DNA of 36,933 bases from an uncultured Eubacterium sp. (lineage in GTDB: Bacteria; Bacillota; Clostridia; Lachnospirales; Lachnospiraceae), in contig CAJUFM010000028.1 of NCBI GenBank assembly GCA_910585745.1, forward strand, positions 1-36,933, read 5' to 3'. The notes under the pieces were generated by a model. That model had not been told where the DNA came from. It did not search any database and worked only from the letters and a program-made list of their open reading frames with translations. The position numbers and the translations under genes were made by a program. Numbering within the stretch: the stretch's first letter is position 1; every line of letters starts with the position of its first letter. Of the stretch, positions 1 to 8,407 are shown in pieces.

Positions 1-293
1 CTTCCGGCTCCCAACCAGCTAAAACATAAAACCCTGTCGAATGGACTAATTGACTTTCTTGTAGGTATCTGCTGATAAATCAGCATCCCAAGGAGGCGGG
101 CATTCTTTGTCCTATCCAAAGAGATAATACCTTATGCTTTATCTGGTGTCTATCAGGAACCGTCAGACATGATAATTATTTACGATAACATCTGATGAAG
201 GAAGAACACCTTCTTCTGTTATCTGATTTTATAGAAACTTGTTAACCCAGTAGTCTTATTGACTACATCATTATTATACTAGGAGGCGGGAGA
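1..293. other. Non-coding leader upstream of hsdR
   Basis: No convincing gene is visible here; one forward frame is open from base 1 to a stop near 75, which could be the tail of a gene cut by the window edge, but nothing in it is recognisable. The stretch is rich in inverted repeats: TGCTGAT/ATCAGCA at 70-85 with a two-base loop, CTTTG/CAAAG near 104-120, and GATAACA/TGTTATC at 184-223 enclosing GAAGAA/TTCTTC and followed by TGATTTTAT. The ten bases AGGAGGCGGG occur twice, at 91-100 and at 281-290, where the second copy is the hsdR ribosome binding site. A TATACT box lies at 275-280, but I see no well-spaced -35 partner. The hairpins may be a terminator or attenuator controlling hsdR; this is inference. 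Confidence 0.4.
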
Positions 294-3200
294 ATGGGTA
301 ATTTTACCTTCCTTGAAAGTCGTTGGAGTGATCTGGCAAGATTAGGGGAAATGTCAGAAAAATATGTCTATTCTGATCCGAACACATCTGTTATAAAACA
401 AGGGATGTTAGCAGAAGTAATGGTAAAGTATATGCTTGCTTATGACGGCATCAAGGAGCCGGATTATGACAATACCCATGCAAATCGTATTCGTCTCTTG
501 AAGAGGAATGACTTATTGCCGCATGAGATTGATAATACATTATATATTTTGCGCAAAGCCCGTAATAATGCAGCCCATAACGGAGCGGATGAGGGCGAAA
601 AGGCATTGAATATTCTGCCGCTGTTGTATGAACTCTGTGTATGGTATATGCAGACATATGGGGACTACAGTTACAATCCCGCGGGATATGTCCGGCCGGT
701 GGATATTACGATTAGTCTGGATGAGCTGGAGAAGGAAAACCGAGAGCTGGAAGAGCGTAACAAAACGCTTCTTGTTGAATTGCAGCGGATTCAGAAGGCT
801 GGCAAATCGGACAATACACGAAGAGCAATTGCATACAAAAATGCGGTTAACGTAAAACTTTCAGAGGCACAGACCAGAGAATTGATTGATGAGCAACTCC
901 GTAAAGCTGGCTGGGATGCGGATACGGATGAAATCCGATATTCCAAAGGTGTCCGACCTGTCAAAGGTAAGAATCTTGCGATTGCAGAGTGGCCCACAGA
1001 TTCTAGGACAGGCAATGGAGGATTTGCAGATTATGCACTTTTCATTGGGGAAAAAATGGTTGGAATTATTGAGGCCAAGAAAAAGCATGCAAATGTTTCT
1101 TCCGTATTGGATGGGCAGTGTAAAGAGTATGCAAAAATGATTAAGGCAGAACATGAAAAGTACATAATAAAGCAATATGGTAATTATAAAGTTCCTTTTC
1201 TCTTCGCAACGAATGGCAGAGATTATATCAAACAGTATGAAGAAATGTCTGGCATTTGGTTTTTGGATACCAGACAGCAGTTTAATACATCAAAGGCTTT
1301 AGCCGGATGGCCAAGCCCTCAGGGTATAGAGCAGGATTTGGAAAGAGATATTGAAGAAGCGGATAGGAAACTCGCGGTTACGGGGTATGAGCTATTACAG
1401 GATTCGAATGGATTGGGCCTGCGTTATTATCAGGTCGAGGCAGTTAAGGCGGCCGAGAAAACCATTGCAGAACATAAAAATACGGTGCTGCTTGCTATGG
1501 CCACCGGAACTGGAAAAACGAGAACGGTTCTTGGTATGATATATCGTTTTTTATCTGCGAAGCGGTTTAAAAGAATCTTATATTTGGTTGACAGGACAGC
1601 TCTTGGAGACCAGACAATGGACACTTTTAAAGAAGTAAAATTAGAAGATCTGAAAACACTGAATCAATTGTATGATATTAAGGACCTTGGAGAAAAGGAA
1701 TTTGAAAAAGATACTCGTGTCCATATTGCTACGGTTCAAAGTCTGGTCAAACGTATTCTCTACAATGAATCAGATGTCAGAATAGGAGTGTCAGACTACG
1801 ACTGTATTATTGTGGATGAGGCACACAGAGGGTATATTCTGGATAAGGAAATGGGCGAAAATGAAGTGCTTTATCGCAATCAGGATGATTTTCGCAGTAA
1901 GTATCGGGCAGTCATTGATTATTTTGATGCGGTTAAAATTGCCCTTACTGCCACCCCTGCCCTCCATACAACAGAAATATTTGGGAAGCCGGTATATTCT
2001 TATGATTACCGCACAGCTGTAGTAGACGGATATCTGGTAGATCATGATGCACCACATATTATCAAGACAAAGCTCAGTGAGGAAGGTATTGTATTTGAGG
2101 CCGGAAGTACTGCTCCAATCTATGATCCTGTGACAAATACGGTGACGAACAGCGATCAGCTGGAAGATGATTTGAAGTTTGAGGTGGAGGATTTTAACAG
2201 GAAGGTTGTTACAGAAGGCTTCAATAAAGCGGTTTTGACTGAGATTGCCAGGGATATTGATCCGAACGAAAAGGGGAAAACCCTTATTTTTGCAGTGGAT
2301 GATGCCCATGCGGATATGGTTACAAGAATTCTGAAGAATTATTATTCGGAGCAGGGAATCAGTGAAGAAGCCGTCATGAAGATTACTGGTTCCATTGAAA
2401 ATGGTAATCCTGTAAAAATCAAGGAAGCGATCCGACGGTTTAAGAATGAGACATATCCGAATATTGTCGTAACCGTGGATTTGTTGACTACTGGTATTGA
2501 TGTGGAGGAAATTGTAAACCTGGTATTTCTACGAAGAATTCGTTCCCGGATTCTTTTTGAGCAGATGCTGGGGCGTGCTACCAGGCTGTGTCCGGAGATT
2601 GGGAAGACGCATTTTGAGATTTACGATGCGGTAGGAGTATATCAGGCTTTAGATCCTGTGTCCACGATGAAACCGGTTGTAGTAAGTCAGACAGCAACCT
2701 TCGATGATTTAATAGATGGAATCGATCATCTGGAAAGCGACAAGGCAAAAAGGAATCAGCTAGATATTATTATAGCTAAAATTCTGCGAAATAAAAATAA
2801 GATGACAGATAGATTCAGGGAGCAATTCAAATCTTTGTCTAATGGTGAATCACCGGAAAGTTTTGCAGATGCCCTTCGTAATATGAGGATAGACAAGGCA
2901 GTAGAAACAGTGAAAAAGAGTCGCGCTGCATTTGCTTATGTGCGTGGGACTAATCAGGGAAGGAAAAAGTTTATCAGCAATGCGCAGGATAAAGTAACAA
3001 GCCATGAAAGAGGCTATGGTGATGCCACAAGACCAGAGGATTATTTAAAAGAATTTCATGCTTTTATAGATAACAATATGAATGAAATTGCAGCGCTTAA
3101 TATCGTCGCAACTAGACCGAAAGAATTGACCAGACAGTCATTAAGAGAACTGAAATTGATTCTTGACCGTAATAATTTCAGTGAGACAAAACTACAGACT

Positions 3201-3533
3201 GCGTGGAAAGAGATGACGAATGAAGATATTGCCGCAGATATAATCAGCTTTATCCGTCAGAAAAGTATTGGGGATGCCTTAGTCAGCAAAGAGGATAGAG
3301 TTCATTCTGCTATTGTAAAGACCAAGGCAGCGCATCCGGAGTTAAGCAAGGTACAGCTTAATTGGCTGGAGCGGATAGAGGCATATTTGTTGAAAGAAGT
3401 TGTGCTGAATAAGGAATCTTTTGAAGCACCGCAATTTAAAATTAAAGGCGGATATACAGCGATTGACAAAGCATTTGGAAATAAACTGGATGCCGTTATT
3501 GATGAAATCAACAGCTATATGTATATCGTATAG
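294..3533 (+). CDS. hsdR: Type I restriction enzyme, R (motor/nuclease) subunit
   Basis: HsdR is the ATP-driven translocating and cleaving subunit of a type I restriction complex (R2M2S). Residues 1-115 resemble the DUF4145-type N-terminal domain (RKARNNAAH near 90), followed by a short coiled coil (about 145-175). The PD-(D/E)xK nuclease follows near 240-265 (GFADYALF then GIIEAKK). The SF2 helicase core has Walker A MATGTGKT near 400, DEAH near 506, LTATPA near 550, TTGIDVEEI near 730 and QMLGRATRLC near 760. A long helical C-terminal region ends the protein. The 1079 residues fit the EcoEI-like HsdR size. The start is well set by AGGAGG seven bases upstream. hsdM follows after 15 bases, so R, M and S form one operon. 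No key motif is broken. Confidence 0.96.
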   Translation: MGNFTFLESRWSDLARLGEMSEKYVYSDPNTSVIKQGMLAEVMVKYMLAYDGIKEPDYDNTHANRIRLLKRNDLLPHEIDNTLYILRKARNNAAHNGADEGEKALNILPLLYELCVWYMQTYGDYSYNPAGYVRPVDITISLDELEKENRELEERNKTLLVELQRIQKAGKSDNTRRAIAYKNAVNVKLSEAQTRELIDEQLRKAGWDADTDEIRYSKGVRPVKGKNLAIAEWPTDSRTGNGGFADYALFIGEKMVGIIEAKKKHANVSSVLDGQCKEYAKMIKAEHEKYIIKQYGNYKVPFLFATNGRDYIKQYEEMSGIWFLDTRQQFNTSKALAGWPSPQGIEQDLERDIEEADRKLAVTGYELLQDSNGLGLRYYQVEAVKAAEKTIAEHKNTVLLAMATGTGKTRTVLGMIYRFLSAKRFKRILYLVDRTALGDQTMDTFKEVKLEDLKTLNQLYDIKDLGEKEFEKDTRVHIATVQSLVKRILYNESDVRIGVSDYDCIIVDEAHRGYILDKEMGENEVLYRNQDDFRSKYRAVIDYFDAVKIALTATPALHTTEIFGKPVYSYDYRTAVVDGYLVDHDAPHIIKTKLSEEGIVFEAGSTAPIYDPVTNTVTNSDQLEDDLKFEVEDFNRKVVTEGFNKAVLTEIARDIDPNEKGKTLIFAVDDAHADMVTRILKNYYSEQGISEEAVMKITGSIENGNPVKIKEAIRRFKNETYPNIVVTVDLLTTGIDVEEIVNLVFLRRIRSRILFEQMLGRATRLCPEIGKTHFEIYDAVGVYQALDPVSTMKPVVVSQTATFDDLIDGIDHLESDKAKRNQLDIIIAKILRNKNKMTDRFREQFKSLSNGESPESFADALRNMRIDKAVETVKKSRAAFAYVRGTNQGRKKFISNAQDKVTSHERGYGDATRPEDYLKEFHAFIDNNMNEIAALNIVATRPKELTRQSLRELKLILDRNNFSETKLQTAWKEMTNEDIAADIISFIRQKSIGDALVSKEDRVHSAIVKTKAAHPELSKVQLNWLERIEAYLLKEVVLNKESFEAPQFKIKGGYTAIDKAFGNKLDAVIDEINSYMYIV

Positions 3534-3548
3534 GGAAGGAATTGTATA

Positions 3549-4967
3549 ATGACAAACGCAGAAATTGTATCGAAATTGTGGAATCTTTGTAATGTACTTC
3601 GTGATGATGGAATTACATATCACCAGTATGTAACGGAGTTGACTTATATTTTGTTTTTAAAAATGGCAAAGGAAACGGGTTCTGAAAAGAATATTCCGGA
3701 AAATTATCGCTGGGATGCATTAAAAACCAAGGAAGGCATGGAACTCAAACGGTTTTATGAAGAACTGCTCAGAGAACTTGGTGAACATTGTACTGGGCGT
3801 GTGCAGGAGATCTATCAGGGAGCAAGAAGTAATATTGAGGAACCGGCAAACCTCAAGAAGATCATTACGAATATTGATGAATTGGACTGGTATTCAGCAA
3901 AGGAGGAAGGGCTGGGAAATCTGTATGAGGGACTATTGGAAAAAAATGCAAATGAAAAGAAATCCGGAGCAGGGCAGTATTTTACACCGAGGGTACTCAT
4001 CGATGTTATGACGGAACTGATTGCACCACAGCCGGGTGAGAGGTGTAACGATCCGGCATGCGGTACTTTTGGATTTATGATTGCTGCTGACCGTTATGTA
4101 AAAGAGCATACCAATGACTGGATGGATTTGACGGAGGAAGAGGCGGAATTTGAACAGAAGGAGGCATTTACCGGCGCGGAACTGGTGCATGAAACACACA
4201 GGCTGGCACTAATGAATGCGATGCTTCATGACATAGAAGGAAAAATTTATTTATGTGATACATTGTCCAATCAAGGTAAAGTGATGCATGGATTTGACGT
4301 CGTGCTTACCAATCCTCCATTTGGAACAAAAAAAGGTGGAGAGCGCGCAAATCGTGATGACTTTACCTATCAGACGAGCAATAAGCAGCTTAATTTTTTA
4401 CAGCATATTTACCGTTCTTTAAAAGCAGACGGTAAAGCAAGAGCAGCGGTTGTGTTGCCAGATAATGTATTGTTTGCGGATGGTGAGGGTGAGCGGATTC
4501 GTGCTGACCTTATGGATAAATGCGATCTTCATACGGTACTACGTCTGCCAACAGGCATTTTCTACGCACAGGGAGTTAAAACGAATGTATTATTCTTTAC
4601 AAGAGGGACAACCGATCAAAATAATACAGAGGAAGTATGGTTTTATGACCTTAGAACCAATATGCCGTCTTTTGGAAAGACCAATCCGCTAAAATACGAC
4701 CATTTTAAAGAGTTTATAACGGCATATACAGCAGAAGACCGCCATGCGGTAGAGGATGATAGATGGAGCGTATTTACCAGAGAGGAATTGGGCAATACCT
4801 TAGATAAGGGTCTGATTCGGGATGATTCCGTATTAGATTATGATGATTTACCAGATCCGATTGAAAGCGGGGAAGAATGTATTGCGCAGCTGGAGGAAGC
4901 AGTTGATTTGTTAAAGAGCGTGGTAAAAGAGCTGAAGTCTTTGGAAAGTACAGGGGTAGAGGTGTAG
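3549..4967 (+). CDS. hsdM: Type I restriction-modification DNA N6-adenine methyltransferase, M subunit
   Basis: HsdM is the methyltransferase subunit; with HsdS it methylates adenine within the recognition site, using S-adenosylmethionine, and protects host DNA. The N-terminal helical HsdM domain covers roughly residues 5-130. The catalytic domain starts with QYFTPR near 140. Motif I reads DPACGTFGFM at about 168, where most relatives have DPACGTGGF, so the second glycine is replaced by Phe. Motif IV NPPFG lies near 255. The protein has 472 residues, normal for the family. It starts 15 bases after hsdR (GGAAGGAATTGTATA before the ATG), and its stop is one base before the hsdS start, so translation is likely coupled. 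Confidence 0.96.
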   Translation: MTNAEIVSKLWNLCNVLRDDGITYHQYVTELTYILFLKMAKETGSEKNIPENYRWDALKTKEGMELKRFYEELLRELGEHCTGRVQEIYQGARSNIEEPANLKKIITNIDELDWYSAKEEGLGNLYEGLLEKNANEKKSGAGQYFTPRVLIDVMTELIAPQPGERCNDPACGTFGFMIAADRYVKEHTNDWMDLTEEEAEFEQKEAFTGAELVHETHRLALMNAMLHDIEGKIYLCDTLSNQGKVMHGFDVVLTNPPFGTKKGGERANRDDFTYQTSNKQLNFLQHIYRSLKADGKARAAVVLPDNVLFADGEGERIRADLMDKCDLHTVLRLPTGIFYAQGVKTNVLFFTRGTTDQNNTEEVWFYDLRTNMPSFGKTNPLKYDHFKEFITAYTAEDRHAVEDDRWSVFTREELGNTLDKGLIRDDSVLDYDDLPDPIESGEECIAQLEEAVDLLKSVVKELKSLESTGVEV

Positions 4968-4968
4968 T

Positions 4969-6318
4969 ATGGCGAGAGGAAAGAAGAAAGAGGAGTTGAC
5001 GTTAGAGGAAAAGCTGGAGCGGGCGTTGGTGCCGGTGGAGGAGCAGCCGTATGAGGTGCCGGAGAATTGGTGCTTTTTCAGGTTTACAAGTTTGATTGAT
5101 ATTGAGGGTGGGACACAGCCGCCCAAAAGTCAGTTCGTCGAGGAGCCAATGGATGGATATGTACGATTGGTACAGATTAGAGATTTTGCAAGTGATAAGT
5201 ATGTTGTTTATGTACCAGATACAAAAAAACTTAGAAAGTTTAATAAAGATGATGTGATGATAGCCAGATATGGGGCTTCAATTGGAAGAATATGTACAGG
5301 CTTGGAAGGAGCATACAATGTAGCATTAGCAAAGACTATTTTTTCTAGAGAAGTTTTGAATAGAGATTATGTGTATTGGATGTTACAATCAGAAACATTT
5401 CAGTATCCATTAAGAACAATATCAAGGAGTGCTCAAGCCGGATTTAATAAAAAAGATTTATCAAATTTTTTGTTACCCTTACCACCATTAGCAGAGCAGC
5501 AGCGCATTGTCGATCGAATTGAGAGTTTATTTGCCAAATTGGATGAGGCGAAAGAGAAAGTACAGTTTGTGCGAAATTGTTGTGATGATAATTTTTCATC
5601 TGTTGTTCATGAAGCCTTGACTGGAAACTTAACCGAAGAATGGAGAGTGCAAAACGGTCTTTCAAGAGATGGTTGGAAGAAAAGCAAACTTGGAAATTTA
5701 GGTAGTTTAGAACGAGGGCGTTCTAAACATAGGCCAAGAAACGATTCAAGATTATTTGGTGGGTCGTATCCATTTATACAAACAGGTGATGTGGCAGAGG
5801 CAGACGTATATATAGAAAAACACAAACAAACATTAAGCGAATTTGGATTGGCACAAAGTAGAATGTTTTCAAAAGGAACATTATGTATTACTATTGCAGC
5901 GAATATTGGTGATGTAGCAATTTTGTCATATGACTGTTGTTTTCCTGATAGTGTGGTTGGGTTTACTCCTTGTAAAGATGTGGAATCGAAATATATCTAT
6001 TATATGATGAGTGAATTACAAAAGGAGATAGAAGCCAATGCACCAGCAACCGCACAAAAAAATATTAATTTGAAAATACTAAACGATATTGATATAATAA
6101 TTCCTTCTGTCATAGAACAAAGGGAAATTATAGCGATTTTGGATGATTTGTATGATAAAAAAAGGCAAGTGAAAGAAAAAACAGAGCAGATTGTTGATGC
6201 GATTGATATGATGAAAAAGTCGATTCTTACCAAAGCATTCCGAGGGGAACTTGGAACCAATAATCCAGAAGAAGAATCCGCGATCAAATTGCTTAAAAAA
6301 ATACTTGTGGAAACATAG
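4969..6318 (+). CDS. hsdS: Type I restriction-modification specificity subunit
   Basis: HsdS recognises the bipartite DNA target and holds the complex together. The 449 residues show the classic two-fold layout: target recognition domain 1 (about 30-165), the central conserved helix starting PLPPLAEQQRIVDRIESLFA (about 168-195), target recognition domain 2 (about 225-385), and the distal conserved helix around IIPSVIEQREIIAIL (about 375-410). Each recognition domain should read one half-site; the target cannot be predicted here. The ATG is one base past the hsdM stop, with a GAGG about six bases upstream. No second hsdS fragment, inverted duplication or recombinase lies nearby in the window, so phase variation by inversion is not supported. 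Recognition-domain codons are more AT-rich than hsdM, as usual for this gene. Confidence 0.95.
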   Translation: MARGKKKEELTLEEKLERALVPVEEQPYEVPENWCFFRFTSLIDIEGGTQPPKSQFVEEPMDGYVRLVQIRDFASDKYVVYVPDTKKLRKFNKDDVMIARYGASIGRICTGLEGAYNVALAKTIFSREVLNRDYVYWMLQSETFQYPLRTISRSAQAGFNKKDLSNFLLPLPPLAEQQRIVDRIESLFAKLDEAKEKVQFVRNCCDDNFSSVVHEALTGNLTEEWRVQNGLSRDGWKKSKLGNLGSLERGRSKHRPRNDSRLFGGSYPFIQTGDVAEADVYIEKHKQTLSEFGLAQSRMFSKGTLCITIAANIGDVAILSYDCCFPDSVVGFTPCKDVESKYIYYMMSELQKEIEANAPATAQKNINLKILNDIDIIIPSVIEQREIIAILDDLYDKKRQVKEKTEQIVDAIDMMKKSILTKAFRGELGTNNPEEESAIKLLKKILVET

Positions 6319-6339
6319 GATATAGGTTGTACATGATTG

Positions 6340-6366
6340 AAAGGGTGGCAAGGAGGCTGCCCTTTT
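6340..6366 (+). terminator. Probable weak terminator after hsdS
   Basis: Just after the hsdS stop, AAAGGGTGGCA and TGCCCTTTT can pair across a short loop, with only four T residues following. It separates the hsd operon from the next promoter at 6419. The short T-run makes it a weak or leaky terminator. Confidence 0.45.
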
Positions 6367-6418
6367 CCCATACTGGAATGCGACACATAGAAACTGAATT
6401 ATATTTTGTGGAAAAAAG

Positions 6419-6446
6419 TTGCATAAAAAATATTTTGTGTTATAAT
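6419..6446 (+). promoter_or_regulatory. Sigma-A type promoter for the ATPase/TOPRIM-like pair
   Basis: TTGCAT at 6419-6424 is followed after 16 bases by TATAAT at 6441-6446, with a TGT extension just before the -10 box. The ATPase gene starts 40 bases downstream. This gives the two-gene unit transcription independent of hsdRMS. Confidence 0.75.
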
Positions 6447-6486
6447 GATGATAGTTTGAAGAGGAAGTGACTTGGAGGAATGAGCC

Positions 6487-7764
6487 ATGATTATAGAAAT
6501 AAGAGCAAAAAACTGTTTTGCATTTGAAGATGAAATTGCATTTTCAATGAAAGCAGACATGCGGAACAAAAAATTTGCGACCAATGTCCATAAGGAAAAT
6601 AATTTTAATGTACTAAAGACAGTTGGAATATATGGACCTAACAATACGGGAAAAACTTGTTTGATTAAGTGTATTAGAACCATAAAGGAAGTATTTTTAA
6701 ATAAGAAAAATAGATTGATGCCTAACATATTTACAGAGAACAGTATATGTGAGTTGGGTGTAACATTTATGGCATCAAGAAAAAAATATTCGTATGATTT
6801 TAAATACGATACCGAAAAGGAAGAGTATATATATGAATCATTTTCGGAAATTTTCAAAGATCAGTATAACAATGAAAAAGAAGTATGCTGGTTGAAAAAG
6901 GATATCATTAGTGAAATATATGAGTGTATTGACGAAGATGTACAAAATATGATTCCAGTTGTGTCGAAGAATAATCTACTATGTTATGTAATAGATACAA
7001 GTAAGTTTGAGCATTTAAGCAAGATGAAACAGATTCTTGTTGGATTTGCAAAGAAAATTGACATTATTAATATGAACAACATACCTATGCAGCACACGAT
7101 TGAACTTATGAAAAATAAAAATCAGTCGCAGGATAAAGTTGTAGAGTTTATTAAAAATGCAGATTTGTATATGGATAATTTTGAGTTTGTCGATATGGAT
7201 AAAATTCGGCTAGAGGCTACTGAGGACGATGAAAAACCGGAAGAGAAAGTTCTTGATATTCCAGAGAATATTATGGATCAGATTAGACTGGTTTCCACAT
7301 ATAGAGGAGTCCATGTACCAAGTATGTTATTTGATTCTACAGGGACAAAGAAGATTGCTGCCATCGCCAGTTATGTTATAGAGGCACTTGAACAAGGCAG
7401 GATTCTTATTGTGGATGAGTTGGATAGCAGTATTCATTTTAAGCTAACCAGAGCTATTGTAACTATGTTTAATAATGAATTGAACGCAAATGCACAAATG
7501 ATATTTACCGTACATGACATTAATCTTATGGACTGTAAGAGAATATTCCGGAAGGAGCAGATTTGGTTTGTCCATAAGGATGAAGAAGGGGTATATGTTT
7601 ATTCACTGGCAGATTTTACCGCAAAACAGGGCGTGAGAGATACTACAGATGTTATGGAGAAGTATAGAAAAGGTGCTCTTGGAGCGTTACCAGATCCAGA
7701 ATTAATGAACTCTTTGCTTAGTATTAAGAGTAATGCAAAGGGGGATGATGCTGATGACAAATAG
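6487..7764 (+). CDS. AAA/ABC-type ATPase of a two-gene defence-like system (RloA/AriA/OLD-like)
   Basis: A 425-residue ATPase of the AAA_15/AAA_21 (OLD/RecF-like) class. Seen directly: Walker A GPNNTGKT at 50-57, an ABC signature-like STGTKK near 284-289, Walker B ILIVDELDSS near 306-315 with catalytic Glu, and a switch-His segment FTVHDIN near 340. A charged insertion of helical and hydrophilic character lies between Walker A and the signature, as in SMC-like or OLD-like ATPases. It has its own promoter and a GGAGG about eight bases upstream of the ATG. It overlaps the next gene, encoding a TOPRIM-like protein, so the two are probably translated together. By known families, such pairs (RloA/RloB, AriA/AriB of PARIS, OLD, Gabija GajA) act in phage defence, the ATPase sensing and the partner acting as nuclease. 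That role here is inference. Confidence 0.8.
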   Translation: MIIEIRAKNCFAFEDEIAFSMKADMRNKKFATNVHKENNFNVLKTVGIYGPNNTGKTCLIKCIRTIKEVFLNKKNRLMPNIFTENSICELGVTFMASRKKYSYDFKYDTEKEEYIYESFSEIFKDQYNNEKEVCWLKKDIISEIYECIDEDVQNMIPVVSKNNLLCYVIDTSKFEHLSKMKQILVGFAKKIDIINMNNIPMQHTIELMKNKNQSQDKVVEFIKNADLYMDNFEFVDMDKIRLEATEDDEKPEEKVLDIPENIMDQIRLVSTYRGVHVPSMLFDSTGTKKIAAIASYVIEALEQGRILIVDELDSSIHFKLTRAIVTMFNNELNANAQMIFTVHDINLMDCKRIFRKEQIWFVHKDEEGVYVYSLADFTAKQGVRDTTDVMEKYRKGALGALPDPELMNSLLSIKSNAKGDDADDK

Positions 7765-8386
7765 GCTCCCTAGGGTTTCTGATAAGCATAAAATCTGCAT
7801 TATCTGTGAAGGCAATGAGGAATATGAGTACCTTAACCGTCTGAAGGATTTGAAAGTATGGGACGAGCAATATGATTTCTCGTTGGTCAATGCAGGTGGT
7901 AATGGTAATATTCCAGCAAGATATCAGGATCGTTATCAGAATGGTTCATATGAAGTCATACTTGTATTCTGCGATACAGAAAAGAAACCTTATGAGCAGT
8001 ACGAAGATATTAAGCGAAAAATCAATGATTTTCATGGTGTTCCCAATGCTGCAGATGAGGTGGTTATGTTTGGTAATCCGTGTACAATGCAGATTATAGC
8101 GAAGCATTGGACTGATGAGAATTTAAGATCACCAGCAAAGCCTGTAAATGCCCCATTGGTAAAAAAATATACTGGGGTAGAAAATTATAAGGGGAGAGCA
8201 GACCAGATAAAAGAGGTTATGAAATATGTTACTGAGGAAAATTATGTAGATATGCGCCAGCGAGTGAGTAGATTAGAGAAAATTGATAATTTGACTGGAA
8301 GTAGTAATTTTGGCAAGTTTATAAAATTATTTGAAAGTGAAAATAGTGGGTGGATTGATGGTGTCAATAAAAAACTTGAAGAATAG
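7754..8386 (+). CDS. Small TOPRIM-like partner protein (RloB/AriB-like), putative effector
   Basis: The 210-residue product begins with a hydrophobic strand ending IICEGNEEYEYL and continues to a second strand ending VFCDTEKKP. Glu19 and the Asp74-x-Glu76 pair sit where a TOPRIM fold places its Glu and DxD/DxE metal ligands. I therefore suggest a TOPRIM-type nuclease, as in the RloB, AriB (DUF4435) and OLD partners. Sequence identity to any named family cannot be claimed from reading alone. The ATG at 7754 was preferred: AAAGGGGG at 7737-7744 lies nine bases upstream, whereas the ATGs at 7733, 7745 and 7748 precede or crowd it. The gene overlaps the ATPase gene by 11 bases in another frame, which indicates coupled translation. 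It is the last AT-rich gene before GC-richer chromosome. Confidence 0.7.
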   Translation: MTNRLPRVSDKHKICIICEGNEEYEYLNRLKDLKVWDEQYDFSLVNAGGNGNIPARYQDRYQNGSYEVILVFCDTEKKPYEQYEDIKRKINDFHGVPNAADEVVMFGNPCTMQIIAKHWTDENLRSPAKPVNAPLVKKYTGVENYKGRADQIKEVMKYVTEENYVDMRQRVSRLEKIDNLTGSSNFGKFIKLFESENSGWIDGVNKKLEE

Positions 8387-8407
8387 CTATTTGGAAACGA
8401 GGTATCT

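Noticed and set aside
4969..6318. hsdS as a phase-variable invertible system
   Set aside because: No second hsdS fragment, inverted repeat or recombinase gene is visible nearby.
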